From assembly GCF_035222375.1 (NCBI RefSeq), contig NC_085887.1, positions 2,827,501 through 2,891,500 on the forward strand: DNA of 64,000 bases, in the 5' to 3' direction. This document shows, one piece after another, positions 43,981-54,954 of this stretch. The stretch's first letter is position 1. Every line of letters begins with the position of its first letter. Made by a program: the position numbers and the translations under genes. Below the pieces are notes generated by a model. The model did not search any database. It worked only from the letters and a program-made list of their open reading frames with translations, and had not been told where the DNA came from. The stretch comes from Podospora pseudocomata. Its lineage: Eukaryota; Ascomycota; Sordariomycetes; Sordariales; Podosporaceae.

Positions 43981-45405
43981 CTTTCCTTCCTCTAGACAAT
44001 CCCGAATTCCAAGCCAGCTGGGAAAGGGACGGCAGATCTGATATCAAAGCGCACACGGTAGTTGTGTGGGTGAGCCAGAGATCCGGGATCTCAGTCGCGG
44101 ACGGGAGATGGGCGGCTATATAGTATAGAGTACACTAAACAGTCATCGAGTGCGAGAGAGAGAGAGAGAGGGGGGGGGGTAGCGAGGGGGGGGCGCCAGA
44201 CCGGGGTGTTCGGGACTAATGCGCATGCGGCATTAGGGCACAAGTATAGACGCGATCAACTTCTCTTCTCTGGCCGTGTGTGTCCCTCAACCTGGGCTGC
44301 TAGTGGTTGGCACACCAGATGCATATTGCAGGCGCAAGCGCCCAACGACCCAATCAGAGTGGCCGAAACCGCATGCAGAGCGCATGCAGGCCAAGTCACA
44401 TCGCGTCTATTCAAGAACCATGATTCTCACTCTCTGTCTCTCTTTCTCTTTTTCTCCTCTCTTTTTAGAAGCGTCCCCCTGGGGATATGGTGAGTCCTGA
44501 TTCTTGTTGTTAGTTAGCCATTCCTTCAGGATCCCACCGCTTCGTACACTACTCTTCTAGAATGTTTTCCCCGTCATCACAGCCCCAAAGATGTTTGCCT
44601 ATTGAAATTAGTACCAATCCTTTCCGAGGCGAGGCTTGGGCTGTCCTCCGTCCGTCTATCCCCCAAATAATCACCAGGGTCTCCCGCATTATGACCGGGC
44701 GGGCCATCGGATCTCGTGCTGGGCTGGGCTGGGCTGGCTGCCCTTCTCCAGACCGACTGCGTAAAGTGGTGTGTACCGGAGTAAAGTACGTAAGCATGGA
44801 GGTACCGTACAACGAAATCTGTCAGCCAGCGGTGTCACACAGATCTAGACGAGAAAGAACCAAGTTTGACGCCGTCCACGTGCTATGCCCAAAATAAACC
44901 CTTTCCCCCCTCCAACGCACTCGATTTGATCTTCCGAGCCGGGCCCTTGCCAACTGAGGCGAACGGGACGCCCGGTTAGATTCGGTGTCTGCAAAAAACA
45001 AAAAAAATTTTAAAAGTCGGTCGGATAGCAAAGATTCCGTTCCCTCTTGTCCAGGATTCTTCTTTTTCCTTCAGTTCCTTTAAAAGAAGCTTTAAGCTCT
45101 TGCGCTTTTTGTGGAGCTGATTTCCCACCTTCCGTCTGAGCGGTGTCCGCCTGTTCTCCAGATTCCAGGTGTGCACGGACGTGTTGGGGTGGACAGCAGG
45201 GCAAGCCCAGTACTGAAGAGGGAAAGCGCGGGGGATTAAAATAGAACGACCCCAGAAGCTGAGCTACACTACGCTAGCCATCCTGTCCCAGCATGTCGGT
45301 TCAGGGAATATTGAAACTACCAAGACGATAAACCCCTCGATTGATTATCCTCGAGGATGCCGAAAATGTAAACAAAACGAAACAGAAAGAAACAACACAC
45401 ACATC
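43981..45405. other. Divergent intergenic region (unknown gene / DNA polymerase iota)
   Basis: 1.4 kb with a (GA)n run at 44155-44170 followed by G10 (44171-44180) and G8 runs, and T/C-rich sequence at 44430-44465. Short frames show no conserved motif. No tRNA or 5S gene found. Confidence 0.45.
44155..44194. repeat. (GA)n plus long G runs
   Basis: A purine-only tract: about eight GA units, then ten G, then after TAGCGA eight more G. Such tracts can form triplex or quadruplex DNA and are error-prone in assemblies. Confidence 0.8.
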
Positions 45406-47422
45406 ATGGACATGGACATGGACAACCCGGACTCCAAGAGGAAGGCGCCACGCCGAAAAGGAGACGACCGGGTCATCCTGCATTTTGTAAGTGGCCATTT
45501 CATTCTCCGTCCCCTACAGTGCTGTCTTTTCTCGTCCTTCCCGTTTTGGTGGATGTCTAACCTTACGTCTATATCAAAATGGTTACTTTTTTCGGAACCT
45601 CAGCTAACACCTTCACCCGCACCCTATCCAGGATCTAGATTGCTTCTACGCACAGGCATGTAAATATCTGAAATCCTCTTATTATTCAATATCCTACCGC
45701 GTCGTCATACATAATAATAGACATTCAACCTTGCTCACATTTCATTCCGATCCGTCCCCTTTGCTTATTTTTGAACCAGCCCATTAACACAGTGTGCAAA
45801 AAACACAGTGCATCGAAAACGCCAACCCCCACCTCAAGTCTGTACCCCTCGGCATCAAGCAAAAGTCCATCCTTGCCACGTGCAACTACGTCGCGAGAAA
45901 GCACGGGGTGAAGAAGCTGATGGGGATCCAGGAGGCCAAGAGGCTGTGTCCCGACCTTGTCCTGGCAGACGGGGAGGACCTGTCACCCTTCAGGGATGTC
46001 TCCAAGCAGATTTACTCCCTGCTAAAGTCCTATTCTTGGAACGGGAGGGTGGAGAGGTTGGGGTTGGATGAGGTTTTCTTGGATGTGACTGATGTCGTGG
46101 CTTACAACCTGGGGTTGGTGAATCATCACTGCTTGGAGGAGTCGTGGTTTTGTCTGTCGAGGGAGGATCCGGAAAGGGGGTTTGCGTTTGATGCCCGGGA
46201 GGTGAAGGGGTGTGTCTGGCCTCCAGATCTTGTTTCTGACCGCGAAAATGAGGGCACGGATAGCTTGAGGCTGAGGCTCCTCTTCGGCAGCCACCTCGCC
46301 TTTTACCTCCGCCAGCAGGTGGAAGGTCTGGGGTATACTTCTGCTTGTGGCATCTCCACCAACAAGCTCCTCGCCAAGCTAGCTGGCGATAGAAACAAGC
46401 CACGCAACCAGACCACCCTCCTCTCCTCCCACAGTCCCGTCCCATTCCTCGACCCATTACCTCTTCGGAAAATCCCCGGCATTGGCGGCAAAACCATCAC
46501 CGCCATGAAAAGCTTACTCAAAACCGACGACGACCTGACCGTTCACAACGCCCGAACCAACCCGGCCGTCTCCCCTTTCGCTCTTGAACGGCTGTTGGCC
46601 GGTAGCGGTGGTGGTGGGGAGAAGGGTATAGGCCGGAAAGTCTGGCTTTTGCTCCACGGGATTGACGGTTCAGAGGTCACGCTGGCGAGGGATGTGCCGA
46701 GGCAGATAGGCATTGAGGATACCTATCGCGGTTTGACGCAGCTGTCGCAGGTCAGGGCAGGTTTGGTTCAGATTGCTACCTCTCTGCTGCGGCGGATGCA
46801 TGTTGACTTGTTGAATGATTTTGATGCGGTCACTCCACCTATATCACCAGCACCAACAAGTGTGGGAAAGGGGAGGTGGCTGGCACAGCCAAAGACGCTG
46901 AGGTTGACAACCCGGCCGTATCATCCGCCGTCGGAGTGGGATAAGTTTGAGTATAACCACGGTCGGGTATCCAAATCGGTTGCGTTGCCTAGGTTCGTTT
47001 TTGATCTCAACATTGAGCCAGAAAGTATTGCGGAGAGGTTGGTTGAGGGGACGTTGATGCCGTTGTTTCACAGTTTGAATCCGGACAAGAGTAAACTCTG
47101 CATCGGGCTGCTCAACGTCTGTGTCACCAACATGGATAGGGCGAAGGAAAGCAGCCGGGAAGGGGATATCATGGCTGCATTTCAGAGACAGAGGGAGGTG
47201 GAGGAGATTAGGGGCGTTGCTTTTGCTGATGAACCCCCAGATGGGGAGGAAAAGGCCGAAGATACCAGTGACGACACCGAGGTGGAATGGGTCGAGGAGG
47301 AAGATGAGCAGGATGGCGTGAGGTGTCGGCTTTGTGGCTGTGTCATTCCGGTTTTTGCGGTGGAGGCTCATGGGCGGTGGCATGAGCTGGATGAGGGTTG
47401 GGTTGAGCCGCAGGGTGGGTAA
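45406..47422 (+). CDS. Y-family translesion DNA polymerase iota (fungal Pol iota)
   Basis: Inserts nucleotides opposite damaged bases during replication. Exons: 45406-45486, 45632-45655 and 45809-47422, giving 572 residues. Catalytic-core motifs: VILHFDLDCFYAQ, the first metal-binding Asp, split over exons 1 and 2; SILATCNYVARKHGVKKLMG; and RLGLDEVFLDVTDVV with the Asp-Glu pair. The palm/thumb part has YTSACGISTNKLLAKLAGDR and PLRKIPGIGGKTITAMKSLL (helix-hairpin-helix). A little-finger domain follows. The C-terminus RCRLCGCVIPVFAVEAHGRWHE looks like a UBZ-type ubiquitin-binding zinc finger. The second intron uses a GC donor: exon 2 must end in CAG (45655) followed by GCATGT, giving YAQCIENANPHLKSVPLG with no gap against relatives. 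Exon 2 is only 24 nt. Confidence 0.9.
45656..45657 (+). promoter_or_regulatory. GC splice donor, DNA polymerase iota intron 2
   Basis: Only a phase-0 junction at CAG, GCATGT keeps the Y-polymerase motif FYAQCIENANP intact. The GT two bases inside leaves phase 1, and no acceptor nearby restores frame. Confidence 0.7.
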
Positions 47423-47876
47423 AGGTAAAATCAAAGTAGATCTACATTGTAGGGGTATATACTATGGCTGTGCCAATTTTTATGGGCAAGCGGTGAGGTC
47501 GATGAGGCGAGGATGAGAATAGAATTGTTGGGGTAAGGGCATTGCGCCGCTGGGTAAGGGGTGGCGTATCTTGGGATATATTCGCTCCGCTCTTACGACT
47601 GTGGAATGGGTCAAGAACTAGGGTTCAGTTCAACCATGCCATACCTCTACCCTTGAACAACCATGGCACCATGATGGTGTGGGTGTGGATGCCCAGCCCA
47701 CAGCTCCCTTTACTCGTCAAGAGTAATATATTGCTATGACCAGTCTTGAACATAGGTATCCTGTAGTACACACTTAGGTATCGTCTATCTTATGCCACGC
47801 CACGCCTCGCCCTCACCAGACAGTAATCTTACACAATACTTTTTGGTGCCCCCCCCCTTCCCCTAATTTACACACC
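47423..47876. other. Convergent intergenic region (Pol iota / TMEM135-like)
   Basis: 454 bp of 3' flanks, including a C9 run at 47850-47858. No gene seen. Confidence 0.5.
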
Positions 47877-49679
47877 TCAATGATTCAACACCCCAGCCAA
47901 CAACCCCCCCAGCACCCCCCTCACCCTCCCCCGATCCTCCAGCACACAAGTAAAAACAACCCCTGTGCTCCCCGCAAACACCACCCGCTCCATCCACTCC
48001 TTTGTCTTTTCATACTTCCTCGGCAACAACGTAGCCATCGCCCTCGGAGCAACAAACAACCCCCCATCCTTCCTCCTCCCCACCTTCTCAATCAAAATGC
48101 TCCACCCGCAAAGCACACACCCCGTGCCCACACAAATCCCCCCATCAATCATATTCCTTTCCTTAATCCCCTTCCCAATAATATGCGGCCCGATCCTCGT
48201 CCGGGCTAAGCACACCCCATAATAAAAAAGTGTGATAAACGTCCCCAAAAAGGTCGACGTCCTAGCAGCTGACAGGACCGCCCGTCTAAACGCCTTTTTG
48301 CTTGGGTTCCTCAAGGCGAGAAGCAGGGACAGCGGCAAGTAAGTCGTCATAGCCCACTTGAACGACCTGACAAAGCGGGAGAGGGCATGGTATTCACAGC
48401 TCGGTCCACAGCCCATGTGAACAATCTCACATGGAAAAGGGATCGACCTGGCCGGATCACCCCACACTTCTGGCAGGTTGTAGTCTTTACACATCGACCC
48501 GAGCAACTCCGCTTGCCCCGTCTCCTCGCCGTAGCGGAGGGTGCCGTCGTGGCAACGCTTCAGGGCTTGGATCAGGCGGCTGTCTACCGCGGCGGCGGAG
48601 TCGATCCATTTGTTGTAGGCGCGGGGGAGGGAGGAAGGGTAGTAGAACCAGGACCACATTACCATTCCGGAGGAAAGGGCAAAGATGGCTGGGTCGGTGA
48701 CGTTGGAGATGAGAGATTCGAGGCGGGTCCATTTATTGGATGCCTGGCGGCGCTGGCGGTGGAGGTTCCATGCTGTGCCGATTACCACGTCGATGGCGCG
48801 GGTGAGGGCGAAGAGGGTGAGGTCGAGGGTGCGGCCGGCGAGGGGGGTTTGGGTTGTGGTGCCGTCCAGGTTGGTGGTGGTGGTGGTGAAGGAGGAGGTG
48901 GGTTTGGATTGGAGGATGGCGAGGGAGAGGTAGGCTGAGGTGAAGGAGGCGATGAACCTTGCTAGCCTGTGTGTGATGTGTGTAAGTGGGAGTACTAGCT
49001 ATGACGAGCAACGGATAGTGATAAAAGTGAACTTGCCTTCTTTTGGCAATGTCAGGTAGGTTCTTGGCGAGACGGTCAAATGCCGCTTTCAATGGCACCT
49101 AATGTGTTGACACCGGATCATTAGCTACGCTGGTGGTTGTATGAGAGGCTAGTTAGGTCGAGGCAAGGTAACATCTCCGAAATGTCTATGCATGTCTTGG
49201 AGAAAAAGGTGTGGTCACAATTCGAGGTGAGTGCAGGTTGCATATATGTTACACACCTCAAGCAACGTGCTTCCGCCTGCCAGCAGCGCACAGAATGTGG
49301 GGAACCTGTGCCAATCAAAACCCCCCTTGAGTGTACGTATGAGCGACGCAAGGAATGTGTCGGTTGACTGCTGTTTTGTTGATGGTGATGATGCCTCTTG
49401 TTTTGGTGTGTCGTAGTGTTTCTTGAACAGGCGCGTCAGGTGCTGAATTAGCAGCGAGGCCAGTCTCGGTGCTACCGTACTTGCATAGCCCAAGAGGTAA
49501 GCCCGCACCAGCGGCCGGAGAATAGGGGGAATGCCGGCATCCCATCCTCTCCTATGCTTCCATGGGGGTATGGATTGGATCAGTTGCGCCGCTGAGGATG
49601 GTGATGCCGCAGAAATAAGTGACGGAGACGGAGCTGCAGCGGGCGAAGCCGGCAGAGAGGATTTTGCTGGTGGTGCCAT
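47877..49679 (-). CDS. TMEM135-like multi-pass membrane protein
   Basis: Three exons: 49679-49257, 49098-49037 and 48966-47877, giving 524 residues. TMEM135-type proteins are linked to peroxisome and mitochondrial dynamics in animals; the fungal role is unknown. Several hydrophobic segments are present, with motifs RPLVRAYLLGYASTVAPRLA, DWHRFPTFCALLAGGSTLLE, ARFIASFTSAYLSL, FALSSGMVMWSWFYYPSSLP and a Cys-rich loop EIVHMGCGPSCEYHALSRF. Later segments include TSTFLGTFITLFYYGVCLA and RNMIDGGICVGTGCVLCGWS. The Cys-x-Pro-Ser-Cys loop and the placement of Arg/Lys between helices fit the family. The start is the ATG at 49677-49679 (MAPPAKSSLPAS); upstream in-frame sequence has no Met. Intron 2 uses a GC donor (AAG, GCAAGT), needed to join KRR to LARFIASF. 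Confidence 0.8.
49035..49036 (-). promoter_or_regulatory. GC splice donor, TMEM135-like gene intron 2
   Basis: Exon 2 ends AAAAGAAG followed by GCAAGT, the consensus GC donor. Using the next GT (phase 0) cannot join the acceptor at 48967 in frame. Confidence 0.75.
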
Positions 49680-51888
49680 CCAGACGGCCGGTGTTTGGTG
49701 ACTTTGGGAGATGAGATATCTGACACGGTACAGTGACACGCTGACACCGAATATGGCCGGACTCGGTCTTACAACCACCGCGGCGGCAGTTTCAACCAAA
49801 TGAAGGGCTCAAAGAACACAAGATACTCGAACTGAATAACCCCCCCTCCAAAAAAGTGATATTCAATGGCAAGATGTGGTAATACAGAAAGCTATTTTTT
49901 TTTCTTTTTGCACATGAAGAACGTGTTTGAGCGTTGATGTAACGCTGGCAACCCGCCCTGAGGTCGAGCGTGTTCCCGTGAGCCTCGGTCGGTTGGCTGA
50001 ACCCTACGAATACCGGTCACCACACGACCCCGCGGACGGACCTGGCGGAACAGAGCGGGACGCAAAACGCTGACAACGGACGAGACTGCTCGGAAGGGTC
50101 TGTCAAAAATATGATTTGGTTCGGGATTCGAGCATCGCCCTGATCCCTGTCGGCAGATCTCGCTGTGAAGGCATGACGCTGACCTGCAGCGTGATCTCGG
50201 CCCTGTGACCGTTTTGGGGGGGTGGCCTTGATGACAGGATTGAGCGCCCAGGCGAGCTAGAGCGATGCTTCTCGAACGTTGCGTCTGAATCTCTGGAAAA
50301 TAAGGACGGCAGAGATATCAACAAAGTACTGTACACTCTGAAGGATGTGTACGAGGTAATCTCTATCCCAGTTCTTGAAGATGGTTTGCAGAATAAGGTA
50401 CAAGGGTTGAATGTGCGGTCAGCGAACCGGTAAAGGCCCGGTTGGAAGGGCTGCCAAGATGCGGAGGAGAACACTTCTGGAAACCATCGAGATCTACACT
50501 ACTCCGTACCGATGTCTGAACTCGATGATAATCAGGCACGAATCCCGGAGCTACCAGCATGGCGAGATGAGGACGGGCAATGCATTTGCTCAGCTCGGAC
50601 ACCATGCAACCCACCCAAGAGGTGAATTTGGCCGTTGGGAATGCGACTCCAGTCCGGGTGACCTCTGGTAACTGGTGACTGGTCTGATGGAGCATCTTGT
50701 TGTTGTTGTTCAGAAAATCTGAGAAAACGTTGCTGCCATCCAGCCAAGCCAAGACTCTGGTGGTGAGCGTTAAGAAAAAAGACATGTGATTCTCTGTTTA
50801 CAGCATATGCTGTTTAATTGCGAATGCAAGCCATGCACGATTCACATAGCAGATGAGACCTTGCCGGAAAAGGGAGCCCCGCAGCGGCCTCACTCCGGAA
50901 GGGGCTTAGCGCCATGAATCAAGCAAGCGATGCAGCACCCCGCCTGTCTTGGGATTCCCGAGGCTCCTTTTTCTCAAGATTGAACTCTTGCACTATCTCC
51001 TCATCCCACGACACCCATCACACACACATTCTTGGTTGGTGGCAGCATCACTTTTCCAACTACTTCCAGGTACTTGGTAAAAGGCTGAACTACTAGGTAA
51101 CCCCAAATCAAATCCATCACACATAAGCACCTCGTCAGGTTTCCTCTTCCCGTCTTCCGTTTCCTGTGTTGAAAGTCTTTTTGTCAGCCTTGTAGTTGAT
51201 TGCCTGGAAGTTCTGAATTTATCATCGTTCGTTTTCTTTCCTTTCAACAAAAGTTATTGCTTGGTTGCCCGTCTTTTACCACTTACTTCTCCCCTTGACC
51301 TCGACCTCGACCTCGACCACGACTTCAACCTCGACCTTTCCCCTGATCACCCCCCTGTCCAGTCATCCCCGTCAGGACCCCAGCCCGTCGACGGGAGCAG
51401 AGGGCCCCCGGTTCTTTCCCCCGCACAACGCTAGCGCCAGAGAGGTCTTCTGTGAAACTGGAGAAATACTTCCCTGCAGCTCTCCGTCTCCCTGTTTGCA
51501 CGTCCTGAAGAACCCAGCTGGCCCTCTTATTTTTTGCATGTGCCTCTTTCTTTTGGCTCCCCACTCGAACCACCACCATCACCACGAGCATTCTACTATC
51601 ACGGCCGCCATCGGTGTCATCCGCCCACATTTCTAGCTCAACACTGCTACAGTGGTATTGCTATACTGCCTACGACGTGACGATTGCCCCTTTGCCACGC
51701 CTATACGCGAGCGACGTGTCTCGTTTACGTTCCAAGCTCCCAACAGCTAGCTATCCATCATCATCACCTCCACAGCTCAACGCCACTTCACAACGGTTGA
51801 TGGCAGCTTGCATCGAGACAGCAGTGCACAATACACAAGCTTCGAGGTCTTGACGCACACAGTCCTTTTTGCCTGGCAGCTGGCGGAT
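49680..51888. promoter_or_regulatory. Long divergent intergenic region (TMEM135-like / bHLH), with probable long bHLH leader
   Basis: 2.2 kb. The right half (about 50900-51888) is pyrimidine-rich, holds a (CTCGAC)n run and a 123-codon open frame at 51265-51636 with low-complexity Ser/Thr/His content, and looks like a long 5' leader of the bHLH gene with upstream open frames. The left half has frames at 50103-50785 on the minus strand that I cannot support as genes. Confidence 0.4.
51299..51337. repeat. (CTCGAC)n hexanucleotide repeat
   Basis: Four near-perfect CTCGAC units, then degenerate copies, in the presumed bHLH leader. Confidence 0.85.
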
Positions 51889-53315
51889 ATGCTCCTGGCC
51901 CGGCGCCCGCACACGATGGGACCGACGCACCCCCCCGGCGGTCTTCTATTCGGCTGTAGGTGTTAAAGGAGCAAAAAAGAGTTGGATCATAGAATACTAA
52001 TAGCCTGTTTCCAGACGACATTAACAATCCGAACGGAGATCCCACACTAGACAATCCAGACCTATTCGCCAATCCCGGTGGCCTCGAAATCTCGGGCCAG
52101 AGTCTTCTCGGTGAAGATGGCACCGATTATCTGCAATCATTCTTTGGAGTATTCCAGAGCGACAATCCTGGAACATCATGGGGTGAGGGTTTAGGTCTGC
52201 ACTCGGAGCAATGGTCAGACGAACTGCTTGTCGGTCATGAGTTGAACTTTGGAGTGAACACCGACAACATGCTTTATCAGGAGCCCATGCAACAGTACAA
52301 CTCGGCCCTTCCAATCCGTCCTCATTATGCATCTCACGGCAGCAACAACTTTGCTCCCACCCCGATGGGCCAGCCATCGGCCGATGTCCTGAGTGCCGCA
52401 ACAGCTCTGCTCCCGGCATCTGAGCAGCAGTCCCCCCGTACCAACTTGCAGTTCATGCCCTCTCACGGGATGCCAATGTCCTTGCACCAAGATGCCAACA
52501 GCTTCAACATTTTCGCTTCAAATGCTGGGCCATCCCATTCTCAACAAGCGAGACCATCACGAACGGTGGAGGTCCTGTTTGGATCCGATCCAGGTTTCAG
52601 CAACGCCCAACATTTCGTTCCGAGGCACGAGAGAGAATCAACAGAACACATCGCCGCGAAGCAGCTGGCAACTTTGAGCTGCCTGCAACGAAACCACAGC
52701 AATGCTCCCACACGAGCACCCAGTCCTGAGCCGTGGGCAGCATCTCACCCTCCACAAACCACAACGAACGGGGTAATATCACCCCTAAAACTGAAGACGT
52801 CCGACCTTTCACCAAATCCACCACAAAGCGACGGCTCATCGAGCGCCCTGAAAAAGCGCAGAAGAAGCGACAAGTCGACGGATTCGGACGACGAAGACGA
52901 GGAGCAAGAACGCTCTGTTATCCAAGAGACTCCGGTATCTGTTCCGTCACCACTTAGGTCCGCCTTGTCGCCGCCAACCGCCAAGAGGCGAAAGCCATCT
53001 ATCGCCGCCTCTGCCGTAGAAGACGGCGCCACTCCTTCAGCCAACGGGAAACGGAAAAAGTCAACAGCAGCCAAGCCGCCTCGAGAGAACCTGTCAGAGG
53101 CACAGAAGCGGGAGAATCACATCAAGAGCGAACAGAAGCGCCGCAACATTATCAAGGATGGCTTTGCAAAGCTCAACCAAATCGTGCCGACAGTCATCAA
53201 CCAGAATCTCAGCAAGGCTGGCGTCCTCATCGCGACACACGTGTGGATTGACCAGTTGGTGAAGGAGAACAAGGAGCTGGAAAAGCTGCTGGCTAGCGCT
53301 GGAGAAAAGGCCTAG
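51889..53315 (+). CDS. bHLH transcription factor
   Basis: Two exons, 51889-51955 and 52015-53315, giving 455 residues. The C-terminal 75 residues form a basic helix-loop-helix: the basic region AQKRENHIKSEQKRRNIIKD has the Glu and Arg expected for E-box contact. Helix 1 is GFAKLNQIVP, the loop TVINQNL, and helix 2 SKAGVLIATHVWIDQLVKEN runs into a short coil. Upstream there is an acidic, Asp/Asn/Gln-rich N-terminus (NNPNGDPTLDNPDLFANPGG), a Pro/Ser region and a nuclear-signal cluster (LKKRRRSDKSTDSDDEDEEQ). The fold resembles fungal Ino4-like or similar bHLH factors, but I cannot assign targets. The start is uncertain: the ATG at 51889 is the first in-frame Met after a stop at 51748-51750, and an upstream exon is possible. 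Long 5' leader. Confidence 0.82.
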
Positions 53316-54954
53316 GACGACTTTTGAATATACGAAACCTATCATGGAAACTGGACAACATTCAGCTTGTATTGAAAAGATGAGATTACACAAGTTCCAG
53401 AAGTCTGGCGTCAATGCATCGTGCTTTTCGCACACCGCGGTCGACTTGCTGTTCCCTCCCGGCTACCCACACCAACCACAAACCAACACTATCCTCCCGA
53501 CACCAACCTGAGTCAGGTTGGCAAAGAAGGAATCAGTCAACATTTACTGCTATTATATTGCAAACTTTTATTCTGGACATATCGAGAGATTCGGGTCACA
53601 TATAAACTCAGCTTATTCATGCGGGGCGCGAGGCGGGAGCTGATTTAAGGGGGGAAACCATATTTAGAGGAAGGGAGGGATAGAGATGATGAAGAATTAC
53701 GATGTCGATGAACAATTTAGGAGAGCGGAAGAGGAAGAGAGAAAGGCGAGGAAATGCCAGCCCTAAAAGAGAAGGGAGCTACAGCACTTTTGATACCCTT
53801 TTTCTTGTATCTTTGAGCATATTGAGATTGTGGAAAGGGGGTTTGATACCGATGGAAGGATGAGATTCTAAGGTGGTGATGGGGGGAAGAAAAATATCAA
53901 GTTAAATATAATACTGCGGCCCTACGATGGGGTGGTTGGAAATGACTATGTTTTGACTTTGATATGCTGGTGATGATGTCAAATATTTGCTGAGGCAACT
54001 TGAGTGACCACACTACTGACCTCCTCAGAGGATTTGGGTCTGGGTAATTCTCAACCTGGCTAGGTACCCCCTGACCCAAGAACATCTATTTCACATTTGT
54101 CGATCTACAACGGATCGACCGGCACAACGGTTTATTACCGGAGCAGACGCAAGAGGGCTGCAGTGCATATCCTTCGAGTATAGCTTAACCTCGGCTTCTG
54201 TTTACCTAACGTCTAGAGTTCCAGATCACCACCGCTCTGCAAGTCGCCGAATGGGGACATGTACTGGCGTCTCATTGTTTCACGGAACGTATTGAAGGGC
54301 CGGGCCGCTGTTTATTTTATTGCGGGGTGCAGGAGGAGTCAGAGTCAGATTGTTGACATATCTCTTGGGAAGACTAGGTAGGTAGTCATCCCGAGGGAGT
54401 GGGAGCCACGAAAATAGACCGGGGGGGGGGAAATCGCCGAGGGGTTATGTCGTTGAGAACTCCTGGCTTGGTAATACTTGCGAATAGTGATATCTCTGTA
54501 AACAAATTCAATTACGGGAAAACACACAGTGTGATGTTCCTTCCCCTGTTACCCACTCTGTGACATATGGATGCCAGCTTGCTTCTTGAATGTAGATAGG
54601 ATGGAGAATGGGTTCCGCCACCTCGTATAACTCAATTATCCAAACCGACCCTCTAAAATCCTGGTACTGCAAAGTGAGTTAGCGTGAGATGTGTAGAAAC
54701 GCATCCTGAACCACGCCCGATATGCCATGTGAATTAGTAAACAGATGAATCAGACATGACAAACAGTCAGAGACAATATATTTTCGTTGTAATCGGTCCT
54801 GTATCAGCCCTTTCATCTCGCCAGACTAATCCCATCATCAACATGACAACCCCCAATCACACAAATACCCAAACCCAATTCCCATACTCCCAACGCCAAA
54901 CCATTTCCCAACAATCCAACAATCCACCCCTCCACATCACCCAACCCAGCCCAT
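53316..54954. other. Convergent gene-free stretch (bHLH / carboxylesterase)
   Basis: 1.6 kb, AT-richer than average in parts, with a G10 run at 54421-54430 and T/A-rich stretches. Short frames only. No RNA gene recognised. Confidence 0.5.

Noticed and set aside
50103-50785. Overlapping minus-strand frames of 123 and 140 codons
   Set aside because: No motifs and no splice model; likely chance frames in a long intergenic region.
51265-51636. Plus-strand 123-codon frame as a separate gene
   Set aside because: Thr/Ser/His low-complexity translated from a CTCGAC repeat and pyrimidine tract; better explained as leader sequence of the bHLH gene.
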